A stretch of DNA of 64,000 bases. Source: Erinaceus europaeus (lineage: Eukaryota > Chordata > Mammalia > Eulipotyphla > Erinaceidae). Below are positions 42,796-54,130 of this stretch, one piece after another. A program made the position numbers and the translations under genes. The stretch covers positions 111,682,447 to 111,746,446 of the forward strand of contig NC_080164.1 of the NCBI RefSeq assembly GCF_950295315.1, written 5' to 3'. Positions within the stretch are counted from its first letter, which is position 1. The number at the start of each line of letters is the position of its first letter. The notes under the pieces are model-generated. The model saw only the letters and a list, made by a program, of their open reading frames with translations. It did not search any database and was not told the origin of the DNA.

Positions 42796-44117
42796 GTAAT
42801 CTGAAATGGTGGAATAGTGTACGTACAGAGCCCCAGAAAATAATCCTGGTGGCAAAACAGATTTTTAAGTACTCTAACTAGCCTTCTCCTTGTTCCTCCA
42901 ATCTCTACTCTGGCTAAAGGTTTTTCTAAGTAACGTCTGAGAGTGTGTTAGCTTTTCTGAACCTCTCTCAGATGTGTACACTAGTGTATATATTAGTAGT
43001 TACTTATGTAATCAATATACACTTTTTTTCTTCACTATCTCTCTCACCAATGTGCTTGATGACTGGTTATTTTTCTAGCTTCTGAAGAGCCAACAAGGGG
43101 CAGGAAGTTTTACTTGTTCTCCTTAACAACACTTGAAGAATTAGTCACCCTTTTTATGTAAGCTGGAACGTAAGGGCAGCGTATATGTTTTAATTGAAAA
43201 AAAGATTATACACTTCAGGATAAGAGAATAGGCAAACTTGTTTGTTAATTTATGGTTAATTTCTATTTTAGTTTTTAAAGGTATATTTCTATGTATTTAG
43301 CATGATAGAAAGACGGGCAAAAACAGAATCTTATACTTATAAGTCCTTTGTTCTACCACGGTACTACCTCCCCAACCACTGTATTCATATTTCAATACAC
43401 CTAGCACATTCATTTAGCAAATATTTATGGAAGTGCTTACTGTGTGACAGACGTTACCCACACTGTCTCAGTAAGTCATTTTTTTATTGGAGCACTGCCA
43501 CACCATCTTTCATGTGTTACCTATAGCTGCTTCCAGGCTACCTAGGCACTATTTAGGGGGAAAAAAAGTGTTTGCTGACCCCTTTCCAGAAATTATAAAT
43601 AAAGTGGTGACTGAAATAACTAATTTCACCTCCTGGTACAAGGATAGTGAGAGAATAGGACCGATTTTAATAGTAAATTTAGAAAAATAAAGAACACTAC
43701 ATGTCAAAAGTATAGGGAAGCAAAATATCTATCACCCTCTGGGTTTTGGCCAAGGGACTGATTTCATGGAAAGGACCCAAGAAAGGCACAATTAAGATTA
43801 GCTCTAAAGTCTGAGTTGCTAGGAGAGACAGTGCCAGTTCTGTGGTGAGAGAAACCAGAACCCTCTCCAGAGAAGACTGGCCCAGGTCCCAGGAAATGAA
43901 ATGACCAGGGGCCTGGCATGGCCTGTTGCCTTGCCTCTTACCCACTCTCCTATCTTCGGGGCAAAGCCTAAACTTATGTCACCTTAAGTACCCTCCTCTT
44001 TCTTCTTTCCCAAGGCCTCTGTCATAGAAGACTTTTTAGGTCAGGCCCCTGAGATTCCATGAATATCTCCCCAGCTCCACAGGACTTAAGTGTGTGTAGG
44101 AAATATACATACTACTA
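42796..44117. other. About 1.3 kb of mostly unique DNA
   Basis: 43405-43480 (TTAGCAAATATTTATGG...ACTGTGTGACAGACG) resembles a very old mammalian interspersed repeat end, family not certain. No gene recognised; opposing open frames at 43487-43945 have no domain. Confidence 0.45.
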
Positions 44118-44430
44118 AGGACATTTCTCTTTTTTTAAATATTTATTTTATTTATTTATTCCCTTTTGTTGCCCTTGTTGTTTTATTGTTGTAGTTATTA
44201 TTATTGTTGTCGTTGTTGGATAGGACAGAGAGAAATGGAGAGAGGAGGGGAAGACAGAGAGGGGGAGAGAAAGATAGACACCTTCAGACCTGCTTCACTG
44301 CCTGTGAAGTGAATCCCCTGCAGGTGGGGAGCTGGGGTTCGAACCGGGATCCTTATGCCGGTCCTTGTGCTTTGCGCCACCTGCGCTTAACCCGCTACGC
44401 TACAGCCGGACTCCCAGGACATTTCTCTTT
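44118..44430 (-). mobile_element. SINE-B copy with perfect 15-bp TSD
   Basis: TSD AGGACATTTCTCTTT at 44118-44132 and 44416-44430. Between them is a complete antisense SINE-B with CpG-containing head (CTTAACCCGCTACGCTACAG) and (GTTATTATTATTGTTGTCG)-like tail. Confidence 0.96.
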
Positions 44431-44740
44431 AATGTGTCTCTTAGTCATCTATTTCATGCTGGCTGGGTTACTGCCCAACCCTTCATGAACCTAGAGGCAT
44501 AAGATGAGTTAGCAGACACTGGAAGAGAACAGGGTAATCAAACAGAACTCATATGTGGGGGCTCAGGCTGCAAGTCTAAAGGACGTAGAGTTGGGAAATT
44601 CAATGAAGTGTCAATGGAGGAAAAAAGTTCAAAGGGAGGTCTGTAGTCATATGAATTGGAGGGAGAGAATGATGACATGTGTCCTTGTGCAGGTTAAGGT
44701 ACCAGAAGGAATGGACAAGCTTTGGGTTTTCATGGAAGAA
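44431..44740. other. Unique DNA
   Basis: No gene recognised. The frame that continues into the purine tract is not credible as coding. Confidence 0.4.
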
Positions 44741-44907
44741 GAAGGAGAAGGAGATAAAGAAGGAGAAAGAGAAGGAGGAGGAGGAGGAGGAAATGGAGAG
44801 GAGAAGAAGGAGGAGGCAGAGGGGAAGAAGAAGAAGGAGAAGAAGAAGAAGAAGGAGAAGGAGAAGGAGAAGGAGAAGGAGAAGGAGAAGGAGAAGGAGA
44901 AGAAGAA
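44741..44907. repeat. GAA/GGA purine tract
   Basis: About 165 bases of nearly pure purine, ending in (GGAGAA)n at about 44850-44903. The Lys/Glu open frames are artefacts. Confidence 0.95.
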
Positions 44908-45838
44908 TACAGGTGTGAAATAGTAAGTGTGGTTCTAACAATGAGAGCTCCTTTCAATTACCAGTATTTGTCATTGCCAATAGCTGCTATGAAATGTGGA
45001 TCAATGCCCTGCACTTAGACATGAGTTTTATCAGGCACAATTAAGCAAGAATAATTTTTAAAACTCTGAGGTATAATACTAGCAATACCCAGCTGCTACA
45101 TATATCTTAGTTCAAATACATATACTGGAAAGGAGATAGGAATGGAAGCAAGATTTATAACAGTATCTTCTAGAAGTCTAATGTGCAGTAATATATGAGG
45201 TTATAGAGTGCTTGAGAAATTCACAAAATTTTGAAAGGTTTGGATAAGACTCAAGACTACTTATCATATAAAGTCATATTTTATAATATTGCCTTTAAAC
45301 TCTGAGAAATTATGCAATGTTATTAGACTCTGACAGGGTCATTAAATTTCCCTAAAGTACTACAGTAATAGTTACCTGAGCAGAAATAATGGTGAAATAT
45401 GGATCTTATGCCTAGAGAGAGAAAGATAATCTATGCTATTCTGAAATATTCATATGGTTAACAGGATTTAAAATATTTGTGAAAAGATATTTTGTACTAA
45501 GTGGCCTAGCCAAATACACTGTGAAAGTCATAAGGAGAGACCAATAACATATTAAGGGAACGATGAGTAAAGATAGAAAAATGATTCTATACTGAACGTA
45601 ATAAAAATGTGAAAAAGCTCCTCATGGCATGGCTATTAATATAACTCCTCTAGAAAATATTTTGATAAAATATGGAGTAAAAAATATAATAAAATAAAAT
45701 ATAGAGTCAACTGAAATGCCTGTCAATGATGACTGGACAAAAAGTGATGAAGTGTATATTCACTGGGCTATGAATCTACAATTTAAAAAATATTATATAC
45801 AATATATTAATATTGTAGAGATTGCATCTTCTAGGACA
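44908..45838. other. About 0.9 kb of AT-rich unique DNA
   Basis: No repeat family or gene recognised. It may contain old L1 (CTCATGGCATGGCTATTAAT at about 45622), but decayed beyond confidence. Confidence 0.4.
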
Positions 45839-46400
45839 AAATGGGTGGGACTGCATTAAGCCTGAAAGAGAGAGCCCCTCCCCTCAAAAAAAAAAAAAAG
45901 AGAAAGCCAATACCAGTGGTCTCAGTCAGAGGTGGAGCTCAAGAACATGGATTCCTGATTATTAAACAATTTGTCCTGCTTTATATCTTAGCACCTTACA
46001 GCCACCAAGTTGCAGTGCTACCATGATGCCATCTTGACTTCCCTGAGCAGACAACAAAAGTGTCCCAGAACCTCACCTCTCCAGAGCCCTAACTCACTAG
46101 GGAAATATAGAAACAGGCTGGGGGTGTGCATCAACCTGTCAACGCCCATGTCCAGAGGAGAAGCAATTACAGAAGCCAGACCTTCCATCTTCTGCACCCC
46201 ATAAATAATTTTGGGAAAAAAAATTAAAAAAAAAGAATTTTGGCCCATCCTCCCAGAGGGATAAAGAATAGGCAGGCTTCCAATGGACGGGATAGGATAT
46301 AGAACTCTGGTGGTGGGAACTGTGTGGGATTATACGCCTGTTATCTTATACTCTTGTTCATCATTATTGAATCACTAATAAAAATATTTTTAAAAGAACC
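45839..46400 (+). mobile_element. Old L1 3' UTR copy
   Basis: GAAGCAATTACAGAAGCCAG, CAGACCTTCCATCTTCTGCA, CCTCCCAGAGGGATAAAGAA, GAACTCTGGTGGTGGGAACT, and an end CACTAATAAAAATATTTTTA. An A-run is inserted at about 46215-46235 and one near 45887-45899. Confidence 0.85.
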
Positions 46401-46641
46401 AAGGACACAAGGTTAGTAAGGGAAAACTTACTGTGAACCTTGGGCTAGGTGGGGTATATTGCACCAAGAGCAAAGCCTGGACTGGGTGTAGTGCTCTGTG
46501 TCAAAGCAACAGGCCCTGAAAGGAGGGCTGAGGGGGGCATAAAGAGGGCCTTGGGGTCTTGATGTACCTATCTGTTAACAACTGTACCATAAACAATTAG
46601 TCCCCTAATCAAATGGGGGAAAACAGATGAAAATGAAAGTG
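46401..46641. other. Unique DNA
   Basis: Possibly an L1 3' end subtype (ACTGTACCATAAACAATTAG near 46580), not secure. Confidence 0.35.
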
Positions 46642-46857
46642 ATAGGGACCATATAGTGGTGCACCTGGTTCAGTGCACACAATACACAAGGACCTGGGTT
46701 TAAGGCCCCATACCCACCTGTGGGGGGAAGGTTTTGCAAATGGTGAAGTAGGGCTACAATTGTCTCTGTGTCTCTCTCCTTCTCTATCTCCCCATCTCCT
46801 CACAATTTCTCTCTATCTTTAACTAATAATAAGTAATTAAAAAAATTTTTTTAAAGA
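46642..46857 (+). mobile_element. SINE-A copy
   Basis: GGGACCATATAGTGGTGCAC head, CCCACCTGTGGGGGGAAGG core, AACTAATAATAAGTAATTAA tail. Confidence 0.86.
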
Positions 46858-47138
46858 AATGAAAGTGGTTATTCTAAGTGAGATAAGTCAAGTGCCAGTA
46901 AAGAACTAAAGGACTGTTTGACTGTCATAGGGCATGCTGATGAACAAGTCAAATGAGCTTACTATGAAAGCTATGACCAAACTCTTATATTCTGAGAAGT
47001 ATGATGGTGACCAGAGGTAGCTGTGAAGAGGCAGATAGCCCTTGGTGCTGGGTGCGGTGAATTTTACCCTCATACACAGGTGTGAATTCACACTTCTGAT
47101 TTCATAGCCACTGTTGCCAAATCACTAGTAGTAATATA
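46858..47138. other. Unique DNA, left flank of the LTR
   Basis: Includes AGTGAGATAAGTCAAGTGCC (46878-46897), an L1 ORF2-end-like word, perhaps from an old L1 3' fragment. Confidence 0.35.
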
Positions 47139-47744
47139 TGTAGGGAAATTGTGAGGATGTGGTTGAGCTTGATAGGGCTTTATCTGAGGGTCACATCCAT
47201 CCTGTCAGTCTCTCTCTCTCTACTGAGAGGTTGAGCAAGGAGGGACATGGCCCCCCAAGGTTTACCTCTTCTTATCAGACTCCCTGCCTCACAAAGCACA
47301 CTGCATTCCTGATACTATGGTCTGCTCCCTTATTATCTACATAATCATTGTTTTGCCTGAAAGATCCCTACCTATTCCATTCCTTTGATCTATCTTCTTT
47401 CTACCCTCAAAACTCTCCCTGCCTATAGGGTATTATTATTTATCCTACCAGTTAAAACCCTCGCAACAGTTGCTAAGGAAGTTACCTTTCCTAGCCCCTT
47501 TTGCCTTTCTCCTCCGTTTTCCAAACCATGTCAAGCCATTTCCGTTTCCAGCCACTTCCGGTCTGACTCTTAAAATCCTTGGCTCTCTGATCAATAAAGA
47601 ACTGAATCACCTCGCCATGACCAGCTCTGTTCCTGGGTCATCTCTCTTGCATCACTAAGTAAGCAGCATCTCAAGCTGGCTCCAGTCACCTTCTCTCCAA
47701 CCCAGAAAGTATGCGCCCAAGAAGAGGCACCCCCACACTAGCCT

Positions 47745-47748
<4 letters not shown>
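47139..47748 (+). mobile_element. Probable solo LTR of an endogenous retrovirus
   Basis: About 610 bases beginning TGTAGGGAAA and ending CTGGCA, with TATA on both sides (47135-47138 and 47749-47752), which would be a 4-bp TSD as in class I ERVs. A polyadenylation signal AATAAA stands at 47593-47598, followed by about 150 bases of R/U5-like sequence. The right TSD merges with a (TA)n run, so the edge is weakly supported. No viral coding sequence, primer-binding site or second LTR is seen. Confidence 0.55.

Positions 47749-47808
<60 letters not shown>
47749..47808. repeat. (TA)n microsatellite
   Basis: About 29 TA units directly after the LTR, with a second short TA patch at 47828-47838. Confidence 0.95.
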
Positions 47809-47811
<3 letters not shown>

Positions 47812-47899
47812 GTTGAGGTGAAAAAATATATATATATTTTTTCATAGCTAAGGCCTCATGTCTGTGTGCCTTAGTAACTCCCAGGTAGTTTTTTTCATT

Positions 47900-47990
47900 G
47901 AGAGAGAGAGAGAAAGGGAGAGGGAGAGGGAGAGGGGGAGGGGGAGGGGGAGGGGGAGGGGGAGGGGGAGGGGGAGGGAGAGGAAGAGAA
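47900..47990 (+). repeat. GA and (GGGGGA)n tract
   Basis: (GA)n at 47900-47913, then GGGAGA units and about nine GGGGGA units at about 47935-47978. The + strand is G-rich with many runs of three or more G. Confidence 0.95.
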
Positions 47991-48004
47991 AACACACCAG
48001 AATA

Positions 48005-48372
48005 AAAGGAAGCATCCAGTCTGGTGCTGCCAAGGCAGTACTAGGGGAACTATCTCTCAACTCCCCCCCCCCCCCAATTGCTCTTAAGAATGAATTATAG
48101 CAGAGCCCTATCCACCCCCAGGGAAAGAAAAAAATAGGCTGGGGGGAGGGATCCACATGCCAATCCATGCCCAGCAAAGAATAATTTCAGAAGCCAGAAC
48201 TCCCACCTTTTGCTCCCTATAAAGAATTCTGGTCCATATTCCCAGAGGGATAAAGAATAGGGAAGCTTCCAAATGAGGGGATGGGACATGGAACTCTGGT
48301 GATAGAAACTGTATGGACTTTACTCATTATCTTATAATCCTGTTAATCATTATTAAATCACTAATAAATTTT
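48005..48372 (+). mobile_element. Old L1 3' UTR copy
   Basis: A C-run at 48064-48076, AATAATTTCAGAAGCCAGAA, CATATTCCCAGAGGGATAAA, GGAACTCTGGTGATAGAAAC, end CACTAATAAATTTTTT. Confidence 0.82.
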
Positions 48373-48384
48373 TTAAAAAAACGA

Positions 48385-48545
48385 GTGGGGGAGATAGCAT
48401 AATGGTTATGCAAACAGACTCCAAAGTCTCAGGCTCAGTTCCCCACACCACCATAACACCACCCCACACACCAGAGATGAGCAGTGCTTTGGTGTTTCTC
48501 TGTCTCTGCATCTCTCTCAAATATAAAATATAAAAAAACTTAAAA
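48385..48545 (+). mobile_element. SINE-C copy
   Basis: TGGGGGAGATAGCATAATGG head, CCAGAGATGAGCAGTGCTTT, then CT-rich end. It follows directly on the L1 tail. Confidence 0.86.
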
Positions 48546-48564
48546 GAATGAATTTTTTCCATTT

Positions 48565-48778
48565 TTATTAGTGGTTTTACAGTATTTTTACAAAATCATA
48601 AGATTTCTGGGGTACCATTTCACACACTCACATGGTGTATGTGAGTGAACACAATCTCTACTAAAGGTTAATGCCCCCGCAGTTGGGGGAGCACTAGTCT
48701 TGTATAGCCATTGATTTATTTCAGTCATCCATATTTCACATACAGATGAAGCCATCCAGTAGTTAACCTTCACCTCTT
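48565..48778 (-). mobile_element. Old L1 3' fragment, antisense
   Basis: TTCACACACTCACATGGTGT, CACAATCTCTACTAAAGGTT, ACAGATGAAGCCATCCAGTA parallel antisense L1 ends seen at 2550-2600. Confidence 0.6.
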
Positions 48779-49324
48779 GACTTCCACATTTAAATTTTAA
48801 AACTATTTCTCAGATAATAACAGCAAAATGACAGCACTCAAAAAGATGAATGCAGGGGAGTGCTATGTCAAGTGAGGAGAATATTGAGAATGTCTTAGAA
48901 AGCAAGGCTGGTAACTTCAACTTTGAGTAATCACCTATTTCTATCTCCTCAGAGAGGTTTGACTCTAGCAGACAATAGCTGGTCGTGTGGAGGCAGCCAG
49001 TTCCTGGGTCCTGGGGGCTGGAAGGAGACTCCTTTAGCAGCAAAGAATCATACTGCAATAAGCACACATTCCCACTGGCCCTCTTCCATCTCACCAGAGC
49101 TGAATGAAAGAGGGACACCACCGATGAGAAACCTAGACACTCTATTAGTTGCCTGAATGGTGAAAAAAAAAGCCAACCATTGGCTCTTCCACTAATCACT
49201 GACTATCACTGTCTAAAACTAATATTCCCATAATCAACCCAGGGAACAAGCACTTTCCTAACCTGGGTGGCAGATGTCTGTCTCTTTGTATATGCCTTTT
49301 GGGTATTATTTAAAGTGGGCACAT
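48779..49324. other. Unique DNA
   Basis: Balanced composition at 48900-49150, with open frames on both strands and no domain. It could be an old repeat or conserved noncoding DNA. Confidence 0.4.
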
Positions 49325-49545
49325 GCAGGACAAGCAAAAGCTCACCCCCTAGAGTACTGTCCCATGTGTGAGAACCCTAGTGTGGACCTGAATTTGAGCC
49401 CCCAGTCCCCACATGCAGGGATAAAGCTTTGTGAGTAGTGAAGCTGGGATACAGATGTCTATCTGTCTCTCTCCCTCTCTTATCTCTCCATTTCCTCTCA
49501 ATTTCTGACTGTCTCTATCAATAAATAAATAAAGATAATTAAAAC
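49325..49545 (+). mobile_element. SINE-A copy
   Basis: GAGCCCCCAGTCCCCACATG, GGGATAAAGCTTTGTGAGTA, tail CAATAAATAAATAAAGATAA. Head decayed. Confidence 0.84.
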
Positions 49546-49725
49546 AGATATATATAGAGAGAGAGAGCAGAAGGGAGTGGGAGAGCGAGAGAGGGAGGAA
49601 GGGAAAGAGAGAGAGAGAGAGAGATCACCTCTCAGCTCTGGCTACTGGTAGTGCTAGGGATTAAATATGGAACCTTTCACGTGGAAGTGCAGTCCCCTAC
49701 CACTGAACTGTCTAGACTGCTCAAG
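49546..49725 (-). mobile_element. GA tract and degraded SINE
   Basis: (GA)n with GGGA interruptions at 49555-49622. CTCAGCTCTGGCTACTGGTA and CCCCTACCACTGAACTGTCT resemble an antisense tRNA-type SINE. Confidence 0.6.
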
Positions 49726-50009
49726 TTTAGAGATGTTTTAAAGTAGGAGAAATTAAGCTGCATATGAACAAATTAGTTCAATGAAGATTAGTGAGGTAGC
49801 ATAATTAACCTTTACTGAGCACTCACTGATGCCCAACATTATCTTGTAATGGGAAAAAATTAGATAGAAATCATTAAATAGGGCAATATCCAAGAGGAGG
49901 AAATGCAAAAAAGAGCAGCAGTCATAAAGATGACTTGGTACTTCCGCCCTGGGTTTCCTTCATGGGGCAAGTAATAGGAATGAACTGGCAAAAGAAACAA
50001 ATGTCATAA
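49726..50009. other. Unique DNA
   Basis: Nothing recognised. Confidence 0.35.
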
Positions 50010-50165
50010 AGATCTCTGGTCCATACTCCCAGATAGATAAAGAGTAGGGAAGCTTCCAAAATGAAGGGTATGGGACACAGAACTCTGGTTGTGGGAAATA
50101 TATGGAATTGTACCACTCTTTTACCACATTACAATCATTATTAAATAACTAAAAAAGAAAAAAGA
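50010..50165 (+). mobile_element. Old L1 3' UTR end
   Basis: GGTCCATACTCCCAGATAGA, GGGACACAGAACTCTGGTTG, GGAATTGTACCACTC, A-rich tail. Confidence 0.8.
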
Positions 50166-50399
50166 AGAGACATCTTCTTCTTATGAGTTTTTTTTTTAAG
50201 GATTATTGAAAGTCCAGAATAGCAAGATGACTCTCAAAGTAGCAATAACACAAAAGTTTCTATTTGACTTATAATGTCATCAATTTCAATTCAGCTTTTA
50301 AATTTCTATAGAGTAGCCAGAAATCTAAGCTAAGGTGAAAATTAACATCAGGAGTATTTCTTCCTTTTTTAAATTTTATGAGTGGCATAATATTGATTT

Positions 50400-50710
50400 A
50401 AAAAACTATGTGATGGTAGGGATATAGTACTGCACCATACTCACCACCAGTTCTGTGTCCCCATTCCCTCCATTGGAAACTACAGCAGTTCTCCCAAGGT
50501 CACAGATATGGGTTGACTACTATTTTTATAACTATCTATATTTATAAATATTTTCCATTTTTTCCTATGGTCCTGCCTTCTCTTCCTTTCTAAGTAATAC
50601 TTACACCTATTACAACTTCCTAGCATCTTTCAACTTTGAATCTTTTCTCTCTGAGTCCTAATGAAAATGGAGTTCAGAGCCTTCTGATCATCTTCCCCTA
50701 ACATTAGGAG
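50400..50710 (-). mobile_element. Older L1 3' UTR, antisense
   Basis: CACCACCAGTTCTGTGTCCC, TACAGCAGTTCTCCCAAGGT and TCTGAGTCCTAATGAAAATG. It is the reverse complement of the 28215-28530 type. Confidence 0.75.
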
Positions 50711-51449
50711 TATTTCAAATAGAACATACATCCTGACCCAGACTATATAGAAAATAAATTCAGAGAAAGCTTTTTTTTTTATCATTGAGCACTAAGTTTT
50801 ATGTTTGTTCTACTGTTGCCACTCAACACATTATTATTGGTTTTTGTCTTAAAAGAATAGGTGACCTTACTACCATTTAATATGTTGACAATAAAGACTG
50901 ATTTTGATGTAGAGCAACAGGTATAGGTAGCAGAATGTAGCCCTATTTGAACTGGCCAGGGAGCAGACCTACCTTGATTCCAACACCAAGGTCTGTTACT
51001 ATGGAAACTGAATTCCAATATGGTGTCCTTGAGAACTGGCAAGTGATCATTTAGCTGTGAGAGCTGTTGACTCGGTTCCCCACCCTTCTACTACTAACTT
51101 TCTGGTTTGCTGTAAGGTTAGGAATAGGGTGTCAGAATTTTGCTAAAGTCTTCTCCATGTTGACTTGATTAGATTGTGATATATTAATGCCTTCTTCTGA
51201 TAGTGATTTGTTGTTATGTAGAGGAATTTTTATCTTTTTAGAAGAGTATGTCTGTATGTCCCCTACAGCCTGGATGTGGACATTTTTGTCCCTTGCCATG
51301 GAAAACTTGTTTATGTGTGAGGTTTTTCATGTATTAGTATAGCATTACTTTTGGTGCTGGAAGGAGGAATACACATGACTTTCCTGAAGTAATTTTGATT
51401 GAAATACTGATTATGACACAATAAAGTAAGTACTGTCAAAATTGTATAC
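50711..51449. other. Unique DNA
   Basis: No gene or repeat recognised; the open frame 50782-51042 (-) has no domain. Confidence 0.4.
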
Positions 51450-51665
51450 TCAAGTGTTTGGTCACACCTCACCTGGTAGAGTTTATAAATTACCATGTGC
51501 AAGGGACTAGTTTTGAGTCCCAGTCCTCCCCACCTGCAGTAGGGAAGCTTCAAAAGCATTGTAACAGTACTCAGGTCCTCCTCAATCTCAATCTCTCTCT
51601 CTCTCTCTTTCTGTAACTTTTCATTTTTCTGTCTCATCCTCTACCAAGAAGAAAGGAAAAAGAAA
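51450..51665 (+). mobile_element. SINE-A copy
   Basis: CACACCTCACCTGGTAGAGT head, CCCCACCTGCAGTAGGGAAG core, CT-rich end and A-rich tail. Diverged. Confidence 0.8.
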
Positions 51666-52323
51666 AAAAATCCATGAGAAATGGTAGAATCATGTAGACA
51701 ATCAGCTCTAGCAATAACTTTCATGGTAAGAAAAGCTGTATTTGCAATCTATTTAATATATTTTAAGCTTTGGAAAGGCCTATGGAGAAAAGACTAAAAA
51801 TATTCATGATGGTTGTGTTTTTAAAAATAGGCTTGTGACCATTTCCTCCTGTTACAATTTCGTCTATTAAGTTACATTCATTTTGTATTCAAAAAAATGA
51901 ATTACTTACAATAGCATCTCATTTGCATTGCATAAAAAGTTGATTTTGAGAAGGTATATGCCATTTTTGTTTCTCCATTAGTTACAGGAATTTATAAACT
52001 CTGATCTTACCCCACAAAAAAGAAGAAAGTCATTTAGTGACAACTGGCTTGGTATCTCCAGGGCACAGGTAAAACTCTCCACAGGGACATGACAGAGGCA
52101 TGAGTTTCAGAGCTGTAAGAAAGCAGGTAATCTGCCCAACTGATAGAATGATTATATTGCTGCATGACTGTCATTTTTTAAATGCTTTTGTGGGGTTGGA
52201 AAAAAAATAAGCTTTTTCATTAACCAGGTGACATTTCACAACTGGGAAAAAGAATTTATTCTCTGGTGAGAGATACTGCTACTGCCATAGAAATTCAGTG
52301 AGATGTATAGACTGATTAGAAGT
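51666..52323. other. Unique AT-rich DNA
   Basis: Nothing recognised. Confidence 0.4.
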
Positions 52324-52495
52324 TAAGGGCTGGTGGGAGAGTTCCCCTAGGAAGGCACTGGCTTGGCCATGGGCATGACCTACGTTTAAGTCTGGTCAGC
52401 TCCTACTCCATAAGAGGAAGCTTTAGTGCTACGTTGTCTTGCCCCCTTTGTTTCCTTGTCTCTGTCTCTGACTCTCTCTCTTTAATAGGATGTGC
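52324..52495 (+). mobile_element. SINE-F copy, degraded
   Basis: GGGCTGGTGGGAGAGTTCCC head, AGAGGAAGCTTTAGTGCTAC core, CT-rich end. Confidence 0.55.
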
Positions 52496-52507
52496 CTACT
52501 AGCAACC

Positions 52508-52718
52508 TTTTTAAAAATGATTTTTATTTATTTATTAGATTGAGACAGAAATTGAGAGGGGCAGGGGAGACAGAAAAAGAGAGAGACAGAGAGATACCTG
52601 CAGCCCTGCTTACCATTCATGAAGCTTTCTCCCTGCAGGTGGGGACCAGGGGTTTGAACCCAGGTCCTTGTGTACTGTAATGTGTCTGCTGGACAAGGTG
52701 CACTACCACCTGGCCCTT
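52508..52718 (-). mobile_element. SINE-A copy
   Basis: TTTTATTTATTTATTAGATT tail, CTCCCTGCAGGTGGGGACCA core, head TGCACTACCACCTGGCCC. Confidence 0.93.
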
Positions 52719-52818
52719 TGTCTCTCTTTCTGTAGAAAAGTTACATCTTAGATAAGTGAAAGCACAGCAATGAAACAGAATTTTTATTTTATTTCATTTT
52801 ACTCAAATTAACAATTAA

Positions 52819-52945
52819 GGACCAGGGGGACAACACAAGACTTTCATAGCTGAAGGCTGCAAGGTGCCAGGTTTAATCCTCAGAATAAACACAAGCCATA
52901 TCCAAGTAGTACTCTGGTAGTAACAAACAAATAATTAAAAATTTT
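52819..52945 (+). mobile_element. SINE-C copy, diverged
   Basis: GGACCAGGGGGACAACACAA head, AGGTGCCAGGTTTAATCC, CAAGTAGTACTCTGG end. Confidence 0.7.
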
Positions 52946-52964
52946 TTTTTTTAAAAAAAACCTA

Positions 52965-53125
52965 TGAGAGCTTAGGGCCTACAAAATAACTCCCTTGCTT
53001 TGACATTCATACCTGTGGCTCAGGTCTAGGCCTAACCTCCAGCACACTGAAAGAAGTCTTGGTGGTATAATATCTCGCCCCCCCACCCCTCTTACTGTCT
53101 CTCTTTCAATAGAAAGAAAGTAAGT
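52965..53125 (+). mobile_element. SINE-F-like copy
   Basis: AGGGCCTACAAAATAACTCC head, GGCCTAACCTCCAGCACACT, GAAGTCTTGGTGGTATAATA, CT-rich end. Confidence 0.5.
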
Positions 53126-53154
53126 TCAAATTAAGGATGCCAAAGGGAAGATTT

Positions 53155-53215
53155 TTTTTGTTTCTTTTTGTAATATAGTGTTTATATTTTTTGTTTCTTT
53201 TTGTAATACAGTGTT
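53155..53215. repeat. Short tandem duplication
   Basis: The phrase TTTTTGTTTCTTTTTGTAAT-AnAGTGTTT occurs twice (about 53154-53184 and 53190-53216). Confidence 0.7.
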
Positions 53216-53330
53216 TCCCTTATTGATCAGTCTTCATTCATATACACATAATTATATATGCTAAAATAAGAGAATAGAATAAAAATATGGACTATGAAAT
53301 ATTCTGATTATTAACCTTTGAATTGTTTTA

Positions 53331-53470
53331 GGGTCAGGGAGGGAGCACAGTTATGCTAAAAGATATCCATAGCTGAGGCTTCAAGGCCCAAGGTTCAGTC
53401 CCTGGCACCACCACAAGCCAGAGCTGAGCAGAACTATATTTAAAAACACTGCTACTACTACCACTACTAC
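53331..53470 (+). mobile_element. SINE-C copy
   Basis: GTCAGGGAGGGAGCACAGTT head, TGAGGCTTCAAGGCCCAAGG, ACAAGCCAGAGCTGAGCAGA, then (CTA)n-rich end. Confidence 0.75.
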
Positions 53471-54005
53471 CACCACTTCTACTACTAGCCTTTTTGATAC
53501 TTATAAAATCTTATTTCTGAGTTTGCTGAGATTAAGGCTAGTTGACTTCAGATCACCAGACACTCAGTGGTGGGAGGTGATGACAAAGCTAGGGAAAAGC
53601 ACAAGGCCTCAGGCTAGTCAAGTTCCATGCACAGTCACATGCAGAAATTCTTCAAAGATTTGAGCTCAGGGCATTTGACAAACAGTACTCCAACCAATTA
53701 ATGTCTCCAAAATGAAGATTGCAGATTTCCCATGGTGAAATTAATGTCATAGAGTCAACCACCTTTGTAATATGAAATGGTTATTTTTGTCTCCTTTGTA
53801 ATTCTGAAGTAAGATAAGAGGTTCTCTCCCTCATTCCTCTCCACTCACATGCACTTGCTATTAAAAGCTGCTGAGACTCTTTTTTTTTCTCTATAGAAAA
53901 AAGTTATTCGTCCATTAAACTAAGTAACTGAAATATACTTAACAGCAGATCCCATCCAATCCAATCCAATTTCAAGGTACTAAGGCAACAGAGATCAGGG
54001 ATCTA
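53471..54005. other. Unique DNA
   Basis: A (CCAAT)n-like stutter stands at 53954-53969. No gene recognised. Confidence 0.4.
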
Positions 54006-54007
54006 AC

Positions 54008-54130
54008 AATAAGGACAACACCAAGGGCAACAACAGAAAAAATGGCCTCCAGGAGCAGTGGATTTGTCATGTACCAAGCCCCAGCAATAAGCCTGGAGGC
54101 AAATAATAATAATAATAACAACAATAATAA
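54008..54130 (+). mobile_element. 3' module of a long-form SINE-B
   Basis: CAAGGGCAACAACAGAAAAA, TGGCCTCCAGGAGCAGTGGA, CCTGGAGGCAAATAATAATA. It is the + strand counterpart of 17541-17600. Confidence 0.8.

Noticed and set aside
44555..44957. Lys/Glu-rich and Leu/Ser-rich open frames on both strands
   Set aside because: Both are products of the purine tract at 44741-44907.
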